The position numbers and the translations under genes are program-made. DNA of 64,000 nt from contig NW_002476387.1 of assembly GCF_000189635.1 (NCBI RefSeq), forward strand, positions 620,001 through 684,000. The letters are read 5' to 3'. The notes under the pieces were generated by a model, which saw nothing but the letters and a program-made list of their open reading frames with translations, was not told the origin of the DNA and ran no database searches. This document shows positions 35,686 through 48,500 of the stretch, in pieces (position 1 is the stretch's first letter; every line of letters begins with the position of its first letter). The DNA comes from Tetrahymena thermophila SB210 (lineage: Eukaryota > Ciliophora > Oligohymenophorea > Hymenostomatida > Tetrahymenidae).

Positions 35686-36852
35686 TCAATATGCATTAGT
35701 AATTTTTAATAAAAGATAAGATACTGCTAGCTAGATTATAGACATCAAATATAAAATATTCTTTTAAGATAACTCTTGGAAATTTACCTCACCTAAATTT
35801 AATTAATAATAAGTTAATATTTAATTATTATATTGCTTGTTTGCTTTTGTAATTTGTAGCAATTCCTGGAATAATTCATACATGATAAGAATGAGTTATA
35901 ATGAAAAATTGCTATTCACAGAGTGAATTTATATTGCTTCGGCGTTTAGAGATTAAAAAATAGTTTTATAACAAAATTCTAAAATCCCTTGCTAGACAAA
36001 GCTTATTGATTTATTTATTAAAAATGATAGAAATAAATTAATTTACCAAAACTATCAGACATGGTCTAGATATATCTCTTTAAGGTCTTAAAAATAAAGA
36101 ATACAGATGTTGTTAGAAGATAAACCATTAAAATAAAGGTAAACCATCCTCCAAAGCTCAAGTTACAGATTAGAATGCAAGTGAGGGAAAGGAATCTATA
36201 TGAAAGATGACTGAGCATGTTGAGGATACCAATGTTTTTAATACCAACGAGGAAGAATACTATTTTATTAATAAATTTTTTAGTTAATGTTTTTATTAAT
36301 TTGAATAAAATGTTATTTACAGAACTTGTAAAGATAAATTTCTATAAAAGTTATGAATAAGCAGTAGCTAGTATTTCTTTAGATAATTTCAGGTTAAAAG
36401 TTATCACCAATACCAACTGAGAGGCAAGAAACCAAAACAAAAGTAATTAAACCCATAAGTGGCAAGTATAAATCAGGAGAGTGAGGATTATCTTTAGGAG
36501 ATATAAAATTCTACTCTTGAGAAGAAGAGGCGTATTCATTAACCTTCACTTCCCATTCACCTCTTTATAGGAAAGGAAAGAGAATGAGTTTCATTTTACG
36601 GAGGATGTACATATTATCAATATCAAAGAATGATCTAACATATGAATTAAATATCCATTTTTCAGCAAAGTTTCCTGTTGGAATGATATTGTCTGGGATT
36701 AATTGAGGGCCAAAAGCTGTGAACAAATTTTTGGCAGTGCTAGCATATTAATTGAATTAATTATTTCCGAACTAAGTGGGAAAACCGCCTTGTTATTAAG
36801 GTTGTTGTTATGTGTTTGAGTTGAAATCATTATAAAAGTTGTTTAAGCTCAT
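35686..36852 (-). CDS. YIF1: YIF1-family Golgi/ER membrane protein
   Basis: Partner of YIP1 in ER-Golgi vesicle trafficking and Rab recruitment. MSLNNFYNDFNSNTQQQPQQ starts at 36850-36852. A Q-rich cytosolic stretch is followed by QLIPDNIIPTGNFAEKWIF and YVRSFFDIDNMYILRKMKLI, the family signature before the membrane part. The first membrane segment begins SPDLYLPLMGLITFVLVSC, matching the APDLYIP-like YIF1 motif. Further segments (EIYLYKFLFFLVGI, GGWFTFILMVYLLTTSVFF) follow across an in-phase intron. The last exon ends in a hydrophobic helix (NFSLQLILIMYELFQELL). The exact stop is uncertain. The longest reading ends at TGA 35686-35688, and the last intron (about 35990-36050) is provisional. 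Confidence 0.8.
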
Positions 36853-37783
36853 TTTATGAGAATTATTTTTTAGTTAATTTGTTTTATTTTAAAAGAGAAA
36901 ATTTGAAATAAGATATGGTAGTTTATAATGGTGATTATTTGAAAATATAAGTTTTTATTGAAGCTTTTTTTAAAAGTAGATTAAGACAGGTGGCTGTAGT
37001 GTTTGAAATAAATAATTAATTGATCACTCAAATAGTTTTTATGATGCTGATTAGAGTTTTTTGTTTAGTGGTTTGAATAAATTTTATTGGAAAGATAAAG
37101 GCAGCAAACTCTTCGATGAACTTTTTCCTTTTAGCTTCAGATGCTTTTAACCTATTCTAGATGAGGATCTCTTTCTTAAAGAATATCTTTGTGAAGAAAA
37201 AGTGTTTTCTTATTTATATTTTATTTATTTTGCTTAATTTTAATGTTTTTAAATAACTATAAATTAATAAATTATTCGGCTAAATTTAAACTTTTCTTTT
37301 AAAAAATTGCAAGTAAAATAAATACAAGCAAATAAAAAAATATACAAATAAACAAGCGCTTTTCCACGAAATCTTATTTCAGTGCTTACAAAATGCGCTG
37401 TTATAAATATGCTTCAAATTATTATATTATTTACACGTATAACTACCAAATAGAAAGTAAATAATTTATATCTTTTGTTAATATTAAAAAATATCATTAT
37501 TTTTAATAATAACAAATTCTGTTGAAGTTTATTTTAAATATTAAAATTAAAAGATTATGAACATTTATTACAACAAATTTTTATGATTATTACTATCTAG
37601 CATGCAAGCAAACAAGCAAGCTAATTAACGAACTAACTCGAAGCTTGTTTAAGATTTTATTTAGTAAAATCTGTAAATAAAAATACAAAAAATAGATACA
37701 AATTATGATTATTTTGATAATTAGTTTTTTTTCCTTTAATTGTAATTGATAGTTTTGGAATTATTTGATTCCATATGTAACAA
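36853..37783. other. Intergenic between two minus-strand membrane-protein genes
   Basis: At about 36990-37215 the minus strand has a short open stretch (RLKASEAKRKKFIEEFAAFI) without an ATG, ending at TGA. It may be a non-coding leader or chance. The rest is AT-rich, and the 3' region of the TM9SF gene is at the right end. Confidence 0.45.
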
Positions 37784-40447
37784 TCAATCCATTTTACCAT
37801 TATTGTAAATATATCTTACAAATTTCAATGAAGCCAAGAAACTTACACTACCAAGCATCTTTTTAAATAAAAATTTAAAATGATAAAAACTCAAAATAAT
37901 TAATAAATTTTACCATAAACAACACACTGCAGAAAAGAACCATATACCCAAAATACATCAAGAACTATTTTTTTTAAATTTATTATTCTGTATCTTTATT
38001 AATATAATATATTTTATAATTTACTTGTAGAGTTCCATGCATAGGAGAGACTTACCAATAGTAATAAATTACATATAATCCAATAAAAAGTGATGTGGAC
38101 CTTTTATAAATATATTTACAGTTAAAACAACTTTAATAAAAAATTATAATTACCCTCCATAAGAGAAAGATTTCCACCACCAATTATAATCCATAGCATT
38201 GAGCTAGTAGTAAGTAAGACCTATTGAAACACATGCTTAAACAACTAAGAATAGAATAAAAGCTATACAGATAATACCATACAAATGATAAGTCTAATGA
38301 CCCCATATACTATTAAAAATTGATCTCAATTCCAAGTAAATAGAGCTGTTATTTTATTTAAATTTTAAATTATTTAAGGATTTTCTTTCTTTTAAATAAA
38401 ATCTAACCTAAAAGGAAGAAGACCTCCTATTATGAAATGGATAAATGCAGTCTAGTACCTATTAATAAATTAATAAATTTTTTATCGAATAAATAAGTCA
38501 AATTTTTACATTTTTTTTTCAGGGACAGGCTTATATAATCTTGGTAATGAAGATCCAACATTTGGGAGAGATTCAGAAGTTTTTACTCTTGAATAAATAG
38601 TACCTGTGAAAGTGAGAGGAACATAAATAATTAAGAAGGTTAAAATTACTAAGAAAACAGCTTCAGCTGGAATAGCAGAAGTGGATTATTTATACCAAGC
38701 ATAAGAGTTAACAATGCTAAAAACTAACAAAAAACTAAACTGTTAATATATAAATAAAATAATACATTAATCAATAAATCTATTTATTTTAAAGTTATAA
38801 TTAAAGTTACTGGGAAAAGACCGCAAGAGAATATTAAATTAAGAGCCCAGTGCTTTCCTCCGAAGTATTTATAATATTTTGCAGAATAATATCCATTAAA
38901 TATACCAGTAAATGAGTACAAGAAAACTCCTACTTCCTTTACATTACCTTTTTAGGAATTGTAGTATAGACCAAGGGTACCGAAGAAAATAAGATTAATA
39001 ACAAGGAAAATGAATTGCAACCCATTTCCCAAAAATCCACTAAGTATCAATTTATGAACAGGGGGCATAAGAGCTTCAGTTCTTATTAGCTTCCAACCAA
39101 TCTCAACAGCTGTTAAAAATAAAAATGTTAGATTAAAGCACTAAATTTAGACTATATAAAAATTACACTAATCGCTTTCAATATCAGAAGATAGACTGAA
39201 GTCTTTTTTTAATATTCTTGCTAATACTAAACAGACTAAAAGGACAAGAAGGACAACAAGTAAAAAAGATAGTATAATGGCAAACCAATGAATTTCTGGG
39301 TTTTAATCAGATCCAGATAAATCTTAGCTATTTTTATAAAATAATTTATTTTATTGAATTTTAAGACAAACAAATCTATTGTTTGAAACTTATAATTTTA
39401 TTTTTAAATAGATATTTTAATAAAAATTAAGTTTATTTAATATATAAGTTAATTGTTTGTTAATTACTCAAAAACATTGTCCTTTTCATAGTCTATGTCT
39501 AAAATATCTACATAATAGTAGAAAACAGAGTAAGAGAATTCTATTTCTTGTGACTCCTCTCCATCTTCAAAAGCAGGAATTTACTTATAATACAGATCAT
39601 CGAAATTTGTATCATAAAAATTGGTGATATTTGCATATAAAACAACAGGATCCTTTTTATTTAAACAGAAAATAATTAATTTTAGGATAATTTCCATAAA
39701 TCAAATCAAAATAAAAAATTTCTAATGCTTACTTCTATCTAAAATTTATCTAAATAAACGTTAAACTCAATATGAGTCTTCAAATAATAAGACATAGTTC
39801 CATTTTCATCCTAATCAAATTTTCCTATCAAATCATGGACAATAAACTATTCTATTTTATTATAAATTTTCATATTGCAATCTATTTATCTAATAAAAAG
39901 TCTTTATTACCTACATAAAACTCTGCATAAAACACATTTTCGATAGCCTCTATAAATTGTTGAAGTTCCTATTTTGTGTAATTCTTAGACCCTATTGTTT
40001 TTGTCACATTCTCTTTATAAATAAAAAGTTTCAATTACTTTGTTAGCCAAAGGTGCCAAATATTTTTTTGTAAATTATTTTTAAAAAACAAAGTAAATTA
40101 TAAATTATTACATCCTATTGTTGAATTATAAGGTGAATTGTAAATACGATCACCTGATAAGCTTTATGAAAATGTTTGATCTGATTTTATTTCCTCTTTT
40201 GGACGTATAAAAGGGAGAATATAGTACCTTTTTAATTATTTAAATAATGATTATTGATCAGTAACCAGCCATATGGGATTATAAATGCTTAAACTCTTTA
40301 ATAATATATTTACTTGTATGTTTCGCTAGGATTATCTAGTGGAGCAATATTGTTTACATAAATATTTAATTGCTTAGTCTAATCCTCTGTAGAAAGAACT
40401 AAGCATAAAATTGATAAACCTAAAATAATTTGCTTTAATTTGATCAT
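37784..40447 (-). CDS. Transmembrane 9 superfamily (EMP70/nonaspanin) protein
   Basis: TM9SF proteins sit in endosome/Golgi membranes and act in sorting and adhesion-related trafficking. The start at 40445-40447 gives a signal peptide (MIKLKQIILGLSILCLVLST) and a lumenal domain (QLNIYVNNIAPLDNPSETYK). The nine-helix part contains ALMPPVHKLILSGFLGNG, GLYYNSQKGNVKEVGVFLYS and then YYSAKYYKYFGGKHWALNLI. Near the end come SIGLTYYQLNAMDYNWWWKS and RSTSLFIGLYVIYYYW, closing with FLMYFGYMVLFCSVLF and an ordered tail KFVRYIYNNGKMD before TGA 37784-37786. At least eight introns are implied. The lumenal domain appears more divergent than the membrane part. The C-terminal KxD-like end resembles the family's usual KxD/E Golgi-retention motif. 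Confidence 0.9.
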
Positions 40448-41725
40448 TTTATTTACTTAGAAAACGTGTAAATATATCTTTTAATATTTTTTTAATTAAT
40501 TTTTTTTACAATCTTCAGGAATTTAATAAGAATTAATTAAAATCTTGATTTTTTTGTTTGTTATCCATAAGTAATTTCTTACTTAATAATTTTTATCAGC
40601 AATAAATAAATAAATGAACTCTTAACTAGAAATGTTTCTAATTACTTACTGCATCCTTCTATCATAAGCAAGCACTAAATATTATTAGTATGTATTAGTT
40701 AAAACTTAATATTCTTTTTATAGGATTTCATTTGCATTCTAACATGATAAAATAGTAAGTTTACTACATTTATAAAAGATTTTTTCTTATTTAATTTTAT
40801 CCTTTCTTTTATCGAATTTCATATTTACGATTTATAATAGTTGTTAATTTTTTATTTCATAGTTAATAAGATATATTCAAAATTGTGTTTAAAATTTTTA
40901 AGTTTTTTATTAGTTCTTTTAAAAAAAGCTAAAAACATATTTTCAATTTGTTTCCAATAATATTTATCTATTTCAATTTAAACACTTAAAATTATTAGAT
41001 GTTAAAGATGACAGTTTATATTTTACTTATTTATTTATTATTTATGTAAACCCTTTTTCTAAGAAGATTAACCTTGAATTATTTTGATATATAAGACCTA
41101 AAATAAATATTAATTCTTAAAAAAAAAATAATTGATTGATATGAAAGTATTTTTAAATCTAAGAAATCTAAGAAATTCATTTAAATATCATGATCAACAA
41201 TTTGTTTTAGATTTTCATTTTAAAAACTAAATTAACACTCATTAATAAGTTGATAAAATTCAAAATTTAACTGATTTATGTGTTAATATGAAAGGAGGTA
41301 TTGATTAATTGATTGCGTACTTTTATTGTGGTTGATAATTTGTATTGTTGCAAAATAAACTATATGAAAAATATTAGGTAAAATAAAATAATATATGTTT
41401 TATAAATAAGTGAATTTAGAAAATAATAATTAATCAAATATATATACAACTAGGTAGTAGTATATGCTTTTGATTTATATTACTTATTATAATACAATTT
41501 AAAACACATTAAATTATTAATATTTGTTATATTTATATCATTTTTAGATAAGAAAAAAATTTTTAGCAAAAAAAGAGTAGCTTTTCTTTAAGGCTTAGTC
41601 AATTTAATTTACAAAAAGTGTCAGAAAAAGTTAGTTTAGTTGCTCAATAGTCTAACTTTTTAGACTTTTTGAGTATTTGTCAGGGTTAGTAAAACAAAAT
41701 AGGTTAGATTGATAACAATAGATAT
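40448..41725. other. Divergent intergenic region, 1.3 kb
   Basis: Contains promoters for the TM9SF (minus) and Asn-rich (plus) genes. AT-rich. The only structure noted is the inverted repeat at 41625-41661. Confidence 0.5.
41625..41661. repeat. Inverted repeat in leader of the Asn-rich gene
   Basis: AAAAAGTTAG (41625-41634) and CTAACTTTTT (41652-41661) are perfect 10-bp complements around a 17-nt loop, 64 bp before the ATG at 41726. It could be a leader hairpin, but short AT-rich palindromes are common here. Confidence 0.4.
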
Positions 41726-44193
41726 ATGAATTCTAATAATGGAGCTACTAAGCAGATTAAAAAAACGTTAAACCTCAATTACTTGAGCTAAATTTCGCCC
41801 TATATAACAAATCCTAGCAGTAAAAATCGGTCTAAAAGCATAAAGAATAATTCATAATCAATTAATATAACCGAAAATGAAAAAATTACTTAGAATTAGT
41901 AAAATAATTAAAATGTTATTCGACAAAGCCTAATTCATGAATAATTGAATAATTAAGTAGAAAAGTTGGATAAATATAAATTCTCGATGTCTGATAAAAA
42001 GTATCCAACTTCACCAGGCAACTAAACATTTTAAAATGTAAGCAACTCTTCTGCTTCAAAAGCTATTTAGAACAGTATTTTTGCAATTAGATCTTCACAG
42101 AAGGGTAATCAAAGTAATATGTAACATAGATTAATGGTAAAGCCAGGCACAGCAAGTAATTTCTATTAGAAAAATAACAAAAAAGCTTATGGAAATAAAG
42201 GGTTTGCCACATTATCTATAAGCGGAGTAGACTAAAAAAGTAGTGGCATAAACAACAACGCTGGGTATAGTAAATTTGATTCCTCCGTAAAAATGAAAAC
42301 AGAATATAACATTTATAGCGATAAACTTGAAAAAAAAATATTGGATGAAAATCTTTAATCTATGAATTAAACTGCTGGAAGCACAAAAAGGAAGAACAGT
42401 AGTTAAATAGTTTTCAATACTCAAGCAAGCTAAAAGGATTTTAATGTGCATCAATCATTTGACAACAATTCATTCAGTCAAATGATAAATTCCTATGCAA
42501 ATAGTGTTTACATTCCTAATTAGAATTATCCTAGTAATTATATTTAACAAAGCCCAAATACATACTAGAGCAACAATTTTTACATGAGCACAAACTCAAA
42601 CAACTTTTTAATAGCCTAATAATAGAATGATTTTTAAAACACTAATAATTCTAACAATATTTATGCATCTCAAAATAGTGGAAGTTAAGCATAATAAAAC
42701 TTTGATAATATCCATTCTATGACACACTCTACAAACCTGATTGAAGATATGCCTATATAAGATAGTTAAGTGGTTAACTCTTTTTCAAAATCTACTAATC
42801 TTACTTAAAATAAAAACTATTTTCCAATTCATTCAAAGCAAGCAAGCATCAATATAGCTTCAAACATTCAAACTTTATCATAGAGATCTCCATAAATTGT
42901 TAATCCCAATAACTGGATTTAATAAAACTCTCAAAAAAATAATACTGTTTACTTTTAACTAGAAAATTAAAGTAATTATAACTCTTGTTTGAATTCTATC
43001 AACCACACTCATAATCATAGCATTCTAAATGGGAGTGCAATGCTTGCTGTGAGCTAATCACATAAATCATCTTCGAAGAACTCTTAAAAATAGAGTTTCA
43101 GTATTCCATCTTCTACAAACCAAAAACTAAACTCAATATTAAAAATCTCTATCTAAAACAATTAAAAATAAAAAATAAGTGCAATGTCTCCAAACACATC
43201 AAATCAAAACTCATACATTACTAATAAAACAAATTATAAGTAATTCTTTAAATAATATTGAATTGAATGCAAACATAATTATTTATTTAATTTTATTAGA
43301 AAGTAGTACAACAAGCAGAAAAATTTATCATTTGGGTCTAAAATACTTTAGAATTTTTTAAATACTTAGAGCATCGATTTTAATTAATCTAGCTAAAAGA
43401 AACCAATTTCAGTAATATTTTATTAAACAAAAAAATATTTTACTTATTAAATTAACATTTAGACTCCAAACCGTGTAAATAATTCAGAAATGGGATACAG
43501 AGAAAAGGTTAATAGTATTTTGAAAGGCATAACAAATTAAATTGAGCAAATACAATTTCAATAGTAGTAATAAACCTCTCATCAAAAAAATAGTAAAGCC
43601 TATAGCATGTCATAAAGAATTTCACATACAATGCATACTTAAATGGATACAAACCCTTCTCCGACTAGCTAAGATAAAAATCCAATAATAAAAACATTAA
43701 GTTAGCCATAGCTTCCTCCATAATAGTAATAATGTTAAATAAATGACTTTCAATAAGTAAATGCTCTGTAATAAGATAAGCAGAGTTAATAACTAATGAT
43801 AAAAGATCCTTTCTTAAAAGATCTAGAATACGTCTCAGATTATATGTAATTTAATACTAAATTTATTTAAAATTAATTTTAAAAAATATAAAGGAATACT
43901 TTGTAGCATAATTAATTATTTGTAGCCAACATAAAGCATCCTTTTTATTTTTGTTCTGGAATGAGATAGCAGGAATCACAAAATCAAGTTAACATTTGCT
44001 TAATCCTATTAATTTTAATTTTTAATTTTAATTCAAGAAGGAAAATGTGAAAGTAGATGAAATAAAGCAAACCATATAGTAATTATCATAAAATAAATCT
44101 TCTATTTCAGATTGGAAGCAAGTAAATATTGTTTTTTTTAGCAATTTAAATTAGATGATTTAATAAAAAATAGAAAATGCTGCAAAAACTTGA
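41726..44193 (+). CDS. Asn/Ser/Gln-rich protein, function unknown
   Basis: MNSNNGATKQIKKTLNLNYL starts at 41726. The first exon reads open for about 1.5 kb across dozens of TAA/TAG codons and is dominated by Asn, Ser, Gln and Tyr (for example NNIYASQNSGSQAQQNF). A second open stretch at 43462-43880 contains IEQIQFQQQQQTSHQ and IKDPFLKDLEYVSDYMQFN. Short exons give HPFYFCSGMRQQESQNQ and VDEIKQTIQQLSQNKSSISD, and the last ends IENAAKT at TGA 44191-44193. The exon borders between 43240 and 43460 could not be reconciled in phase. No domain is recognised. It is predicted to be mostly disordered, and may be an RNA-granule or scaffold protein, which is inference only. Confidence 0.6.
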
Positions 44194-45596
44194 AAATTTC
44201 GAAAATACTAACAGTAGTTTTTAAAAATAAAAAAATAATTTTAATAGCTAATTTACTGATTAATAACAACAAAAATAAATAGTGTTCCAAGGTTAAAGTC
44301 TAGAAATGTAATAAGAATATCAAATTTATAAATAAAATAACTTAAACTTAGATTAACTAAACTCCTAATAAAATAATTAAATAAAGCCTTCAAACTAGTT
44401 ATAAAATATATTAAGCTTAAATTAAAATTTTAATCTAAACAAAACAAATTATTTAAAGAGAAATAATATTTGACTTATTATATTAAAACAAACTGATATT
44501 TATTTATATTTACATATTTTAAGATATTTTATTTATTTATTTATTATTTTCTCTTCAAAAGTAAATGTTATTATATCCATGAATTATAATACTATTTTAT
44601 TGGTTTAAAATATATTAATAAATTTGATTTCTGTTTTATTTATTAATCTATCTTTAATATAAGTTTAAAAAGTTAAAAATTAATATTGTTTTATCATTCA
44701 ATTTGATTAAATAAAACCATGTTTGCTGACTTTTTTAATAAATTTTTCATAATTAACTGATTGTTTATTTAAAAAATAAATCTTATTTTACAAAAAAATA
44801 CTTAAAAAATTAGTTAAAAACATAAAATTTATTTAAATAGTTTAAAATATATATTTAATTAACTAAACTTTTTACATTTAAAACAAATTTAATATTTATT
44901 CATTCATTCATTTATCAATTTAAATTATAATTCTATTTATTTATTTAAATTAGATTCATTATTTTTTTTTTATTTTATTTGATAATTTACTTTTAACAAA
45001 TAATATTAATCCTCGCTAGCTAACTAAGATTCAATTTAATTAATACTAAAAAAATTTTTTTTAATCATTTTTAAAAATATTAATATTTTTAATAATTTGT
45101 GATAGTTTATTACATTTAATTAAAATAAATCACTTTGTTGGATTAATTACTTAATAATTATAAATTCACAAAATACAAGCTGAATAAAATAAATCATTAA
45201 AACAATTACTATAAATGTTATTTAAAAAATTTTTTAAACTGTCTAAAATAATTATGAATTAGTGGAAAAGAATTTAATTTTATAGACTTTTAATTTATAA
45301 ATTTCTATTTTAGTTTTTAAATGTTAAATAAATAGAACACTATGAATTATGATTTGGATATAAAATTGTCTAAACTTAAAATTTTCTTTATATATATTAC
45401 AATTTAAACATAGTTTTAACTATTGTGTTATTTTAATTAAAATATTATTACTAAAGTGTCTTTTTTAATTTATGAATATTTATTTACTTGTTCATAAATA
45501 TTTTTTAAATTATAATAATTTAAACTTTGATTTTTATGTATTAAAACCATTATATATTTGCTAATTTATTTACTTCTTATTTTGTTCTCAATTCAG
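44194..45596. other. Intergenic, 1.4 kb, extremely AT-rich
   Basis: Converging gene ends. Essentially only A/T with short TTTA/ATTC runs (for example cattcattcattta near 44900). No gene, RNA or element recognised. Confidence 0.6.
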
Positions 45597-48500
45597 TCAG
45601 TCAGCTAGTTAGTTCATTAAGGTAGGATTTTCTAATACTTGTATTATCTAATCAAACTTAGGTCTTTTTTTGGGATTTTCATCCCAACACTTTATCATCA
45701 GTTTTATTATCTATTTAAATACATAATGAATTTAATTTAAAATTAAAAATAATCCATAAATTACAAATTAAGGAGTATCAAAATGTAGCTTTTGCAAATT
45801 CGGACGACCTTTTTCTTCAGAGACATATTTTATTATTGCAGCAACATTTCCTTTTTCTTTGAAAGGAGTTTCCCTTGAAGCTAACTCGTACATTACAATC
45901 TTATAAAAAATAATTAATTGTCTTGGGTTAAAAATGTGAAATTATTACTGCAAATGAATAAACATCAGCTTGTGTTGAAACAGGTTGATTTCTCATTGTT
46001 TCAGGTGCCATCCAATGCTAGAAGTTATAAATTTAAAATAATTTTAAAGCAAATTATGATAAAATAAATAAACAAGATTACGAAAGTTCCAAGAGCACCT
46101 GATTAGAAAGGTACAGCTTAGCTACTTCCTACACGAGTTAAGCCAAAATCAGCTATTTTCATAGTTGGTATGTTATCGCTATTTGGGTCATATGGCTTGT
46201 CAAAGAGTAAACTATCAACAATAAAAAAATTTTTAATTAAATAAACAAGTAAATATAAGGATTACTTTAGAGACTTGAGATCTCTATGAATAAGGTTGTT
46301 TTAATGGAGATAAAGCATTCCTTTAGCAAGATCTTTGAGCCAACGAATTCGGTGATCCCATTTTATCATTTTAATTTACTATTTTTTCTTGTGAAGCAGC
46401 TCAAATAATGTTCCTCCTTCACAAAACTCTGTAATGATATAAAAATTATTATCATAAGAGGAAATTGCGACTAATTAAAGTAAGTTTTCATGGTTTTTGA
46501 GCTTTATAAGAGCCTATATTTCTCTTTAAAATTCTTTTAAATGTAATTCATCAGAATTATCAAGCTTAATAACTTTAATTGCTACATCCTTATTTTTACA
46601 CCTTCCTTTATAAACTTCACAACTATTACCTTTAAAAATTTATTAGAGATATATTTATTAAAATTTAAATTTTACCGCTTCCAATTTTGTTTCCCATCTT
46701 AATTTCAGAAAAATCAACAATAAAATCAAAAAATTCACTGCTTACTTCATGTTTAATATAGTTTACTAACTCTGGGTGTTTTCTTATCTTACTTTGACAC
46801 TGTTCTAATTTTAATTATTCTAAATCTTTTTCAACTTTTTCATGTTCAGTTTCATTTTAAAACTTTAAATGATTTTTATTTGATTTAAATGGTGATATAC
46901 TCTTTCTCATTTGTTGGCTAGGATCCATAGCTTTTTGTTAACCTAAAAAGCTATCTAAAGGGCGCAATGCTTCACAGTCATCATCAGGAATATTTTCACT
47001 ACCTAACCTTTAGAGGGCTTCTTTTTTATTTTGCTTTTCTTCATCATTACTATCCTCAGCCCCTATTAATTTCTTACTTCTTCTTTGTGTTTAAGGTTAT
47101 TCTTATTACTATTATAAGATTATCTGATTTTATAGCTGTAATTTTTAATCTAATAACTATTCTTCTTTATTTTGATAAGAAGTAGGATTTTAAATTGATT
47201 CATCTTAAAATTACTTAGGTGGAGACATTCTAGGAGAAGTATTTATTTAAATTACATTATTTTAATTGATTTTGTTCAAGAAAGGATTGTTGATTTATAT
47301 ATATTATTACTCTTGCATATTCGACAATTATTGTTGATAAATCATTTATAATTAGTTTTATATTTATTACTAAAATTATTAATTGGTTAAGTTTTAGTTT
47401 TACAATTAATTATTATTAAAATCATTTTATTAATTTACATTACCTTAACCTATTTAGTTTTATTAATCATAAATTTAATTATAAAAATTCTAATTATATA
47501 TTTATTGGTTCTATTATTTTTATTAATTTTGCTCATTTTAAAGAAAGTTATCAAGCTAATTTACCTATTACTGATTCATATAGAAGTTATTCTATAAATT
47601 TTATTTAATATTAATATTTGCATTTGTGTAGTCATAAACATTATTTTATTACCCAAAGTCATTAAAAATGTCATCAGCCTTTACATTTTTTTATTCAAGT
47701 TAATAATTATTTTAGTTATTTATTTAATAGTTATTTTAATTGTATTATTGATAATTATAATTATTCTAATTATTTCCTTGAGAATTATTCTAATTACTCA
47801 ATTGATAATTATTTACTTGGTAATTGTTTATCTGTTAATTATTTTAATTATTAATTTGATATCCATTTTGATTGTTTATTGCTTACTAATTATTCATATT
47901 ATTTACTTGAAAGTTATTGTATTTATTATTTGGATCTTCATTATTTTAATTTGTATTTTAGCCATTTTTTTACATTTGTTCTAAATTTTAAATCAGATTA
48001 TTGTTGATATTAGACCAAAAATCAAAAGGATTGCTGTTTATTGGTTGAGTAACATGTGGCTATTATGAAGGAAGTTTTAATAAATCTATATTAATTTACT
48101 CATCAAATATATTTAAATCTATCAAATCTTAGCACTTGTTGTTATCTTTAATAACTGATCTGTTTAAATCATTTGCTTCAAAGAATCCTTAACCCTTTGA
48201 GTTATCGACATATTTTTCATCTTTTTCTTTTTAATAGCCAACTAGCATTGGATGTGAAGGATCCCAAAATGTAAATTAATTAAACATGTCTTCATTTTAG
48301 TTACTTTAATTTTGTATAGCCTGTCCATTCGGTAAATTGTTTTAAAATTACTCAAATAAATTAATAACTTCTTAATTAGCTTACTGTGGTTAGGCCCAAA
48401 AATCATGCTTTTAAGAGTTTGGAAAACTGTTAATTTAATTTTTTTCTTAAGCAAGGAATTACTTATCCATTCCATTTATTGAATAAGGATTTGGAATAAA

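Noticed and set aside
36990..37215. Minus-strand open stretch containing RLKASEAKRKKFIEEFAAFI
   Set aside because: No ATG in frame before a TGA upstream, ends just before the YIF1 start, and no family recognised. Kept only as an intergenic note.
47748..47984. Plus-strand hydrophobic Ile/Leu-rich ORF that looks like a membrane protein
   Set aside because: It is the complement of the Asn/Gln codons of the Q/N-rich linker of the kinase fusion. AAT/CAA/TAA repeats read as ATT/TTG/TTA on the other strand give artificial Ile/Leu runs.
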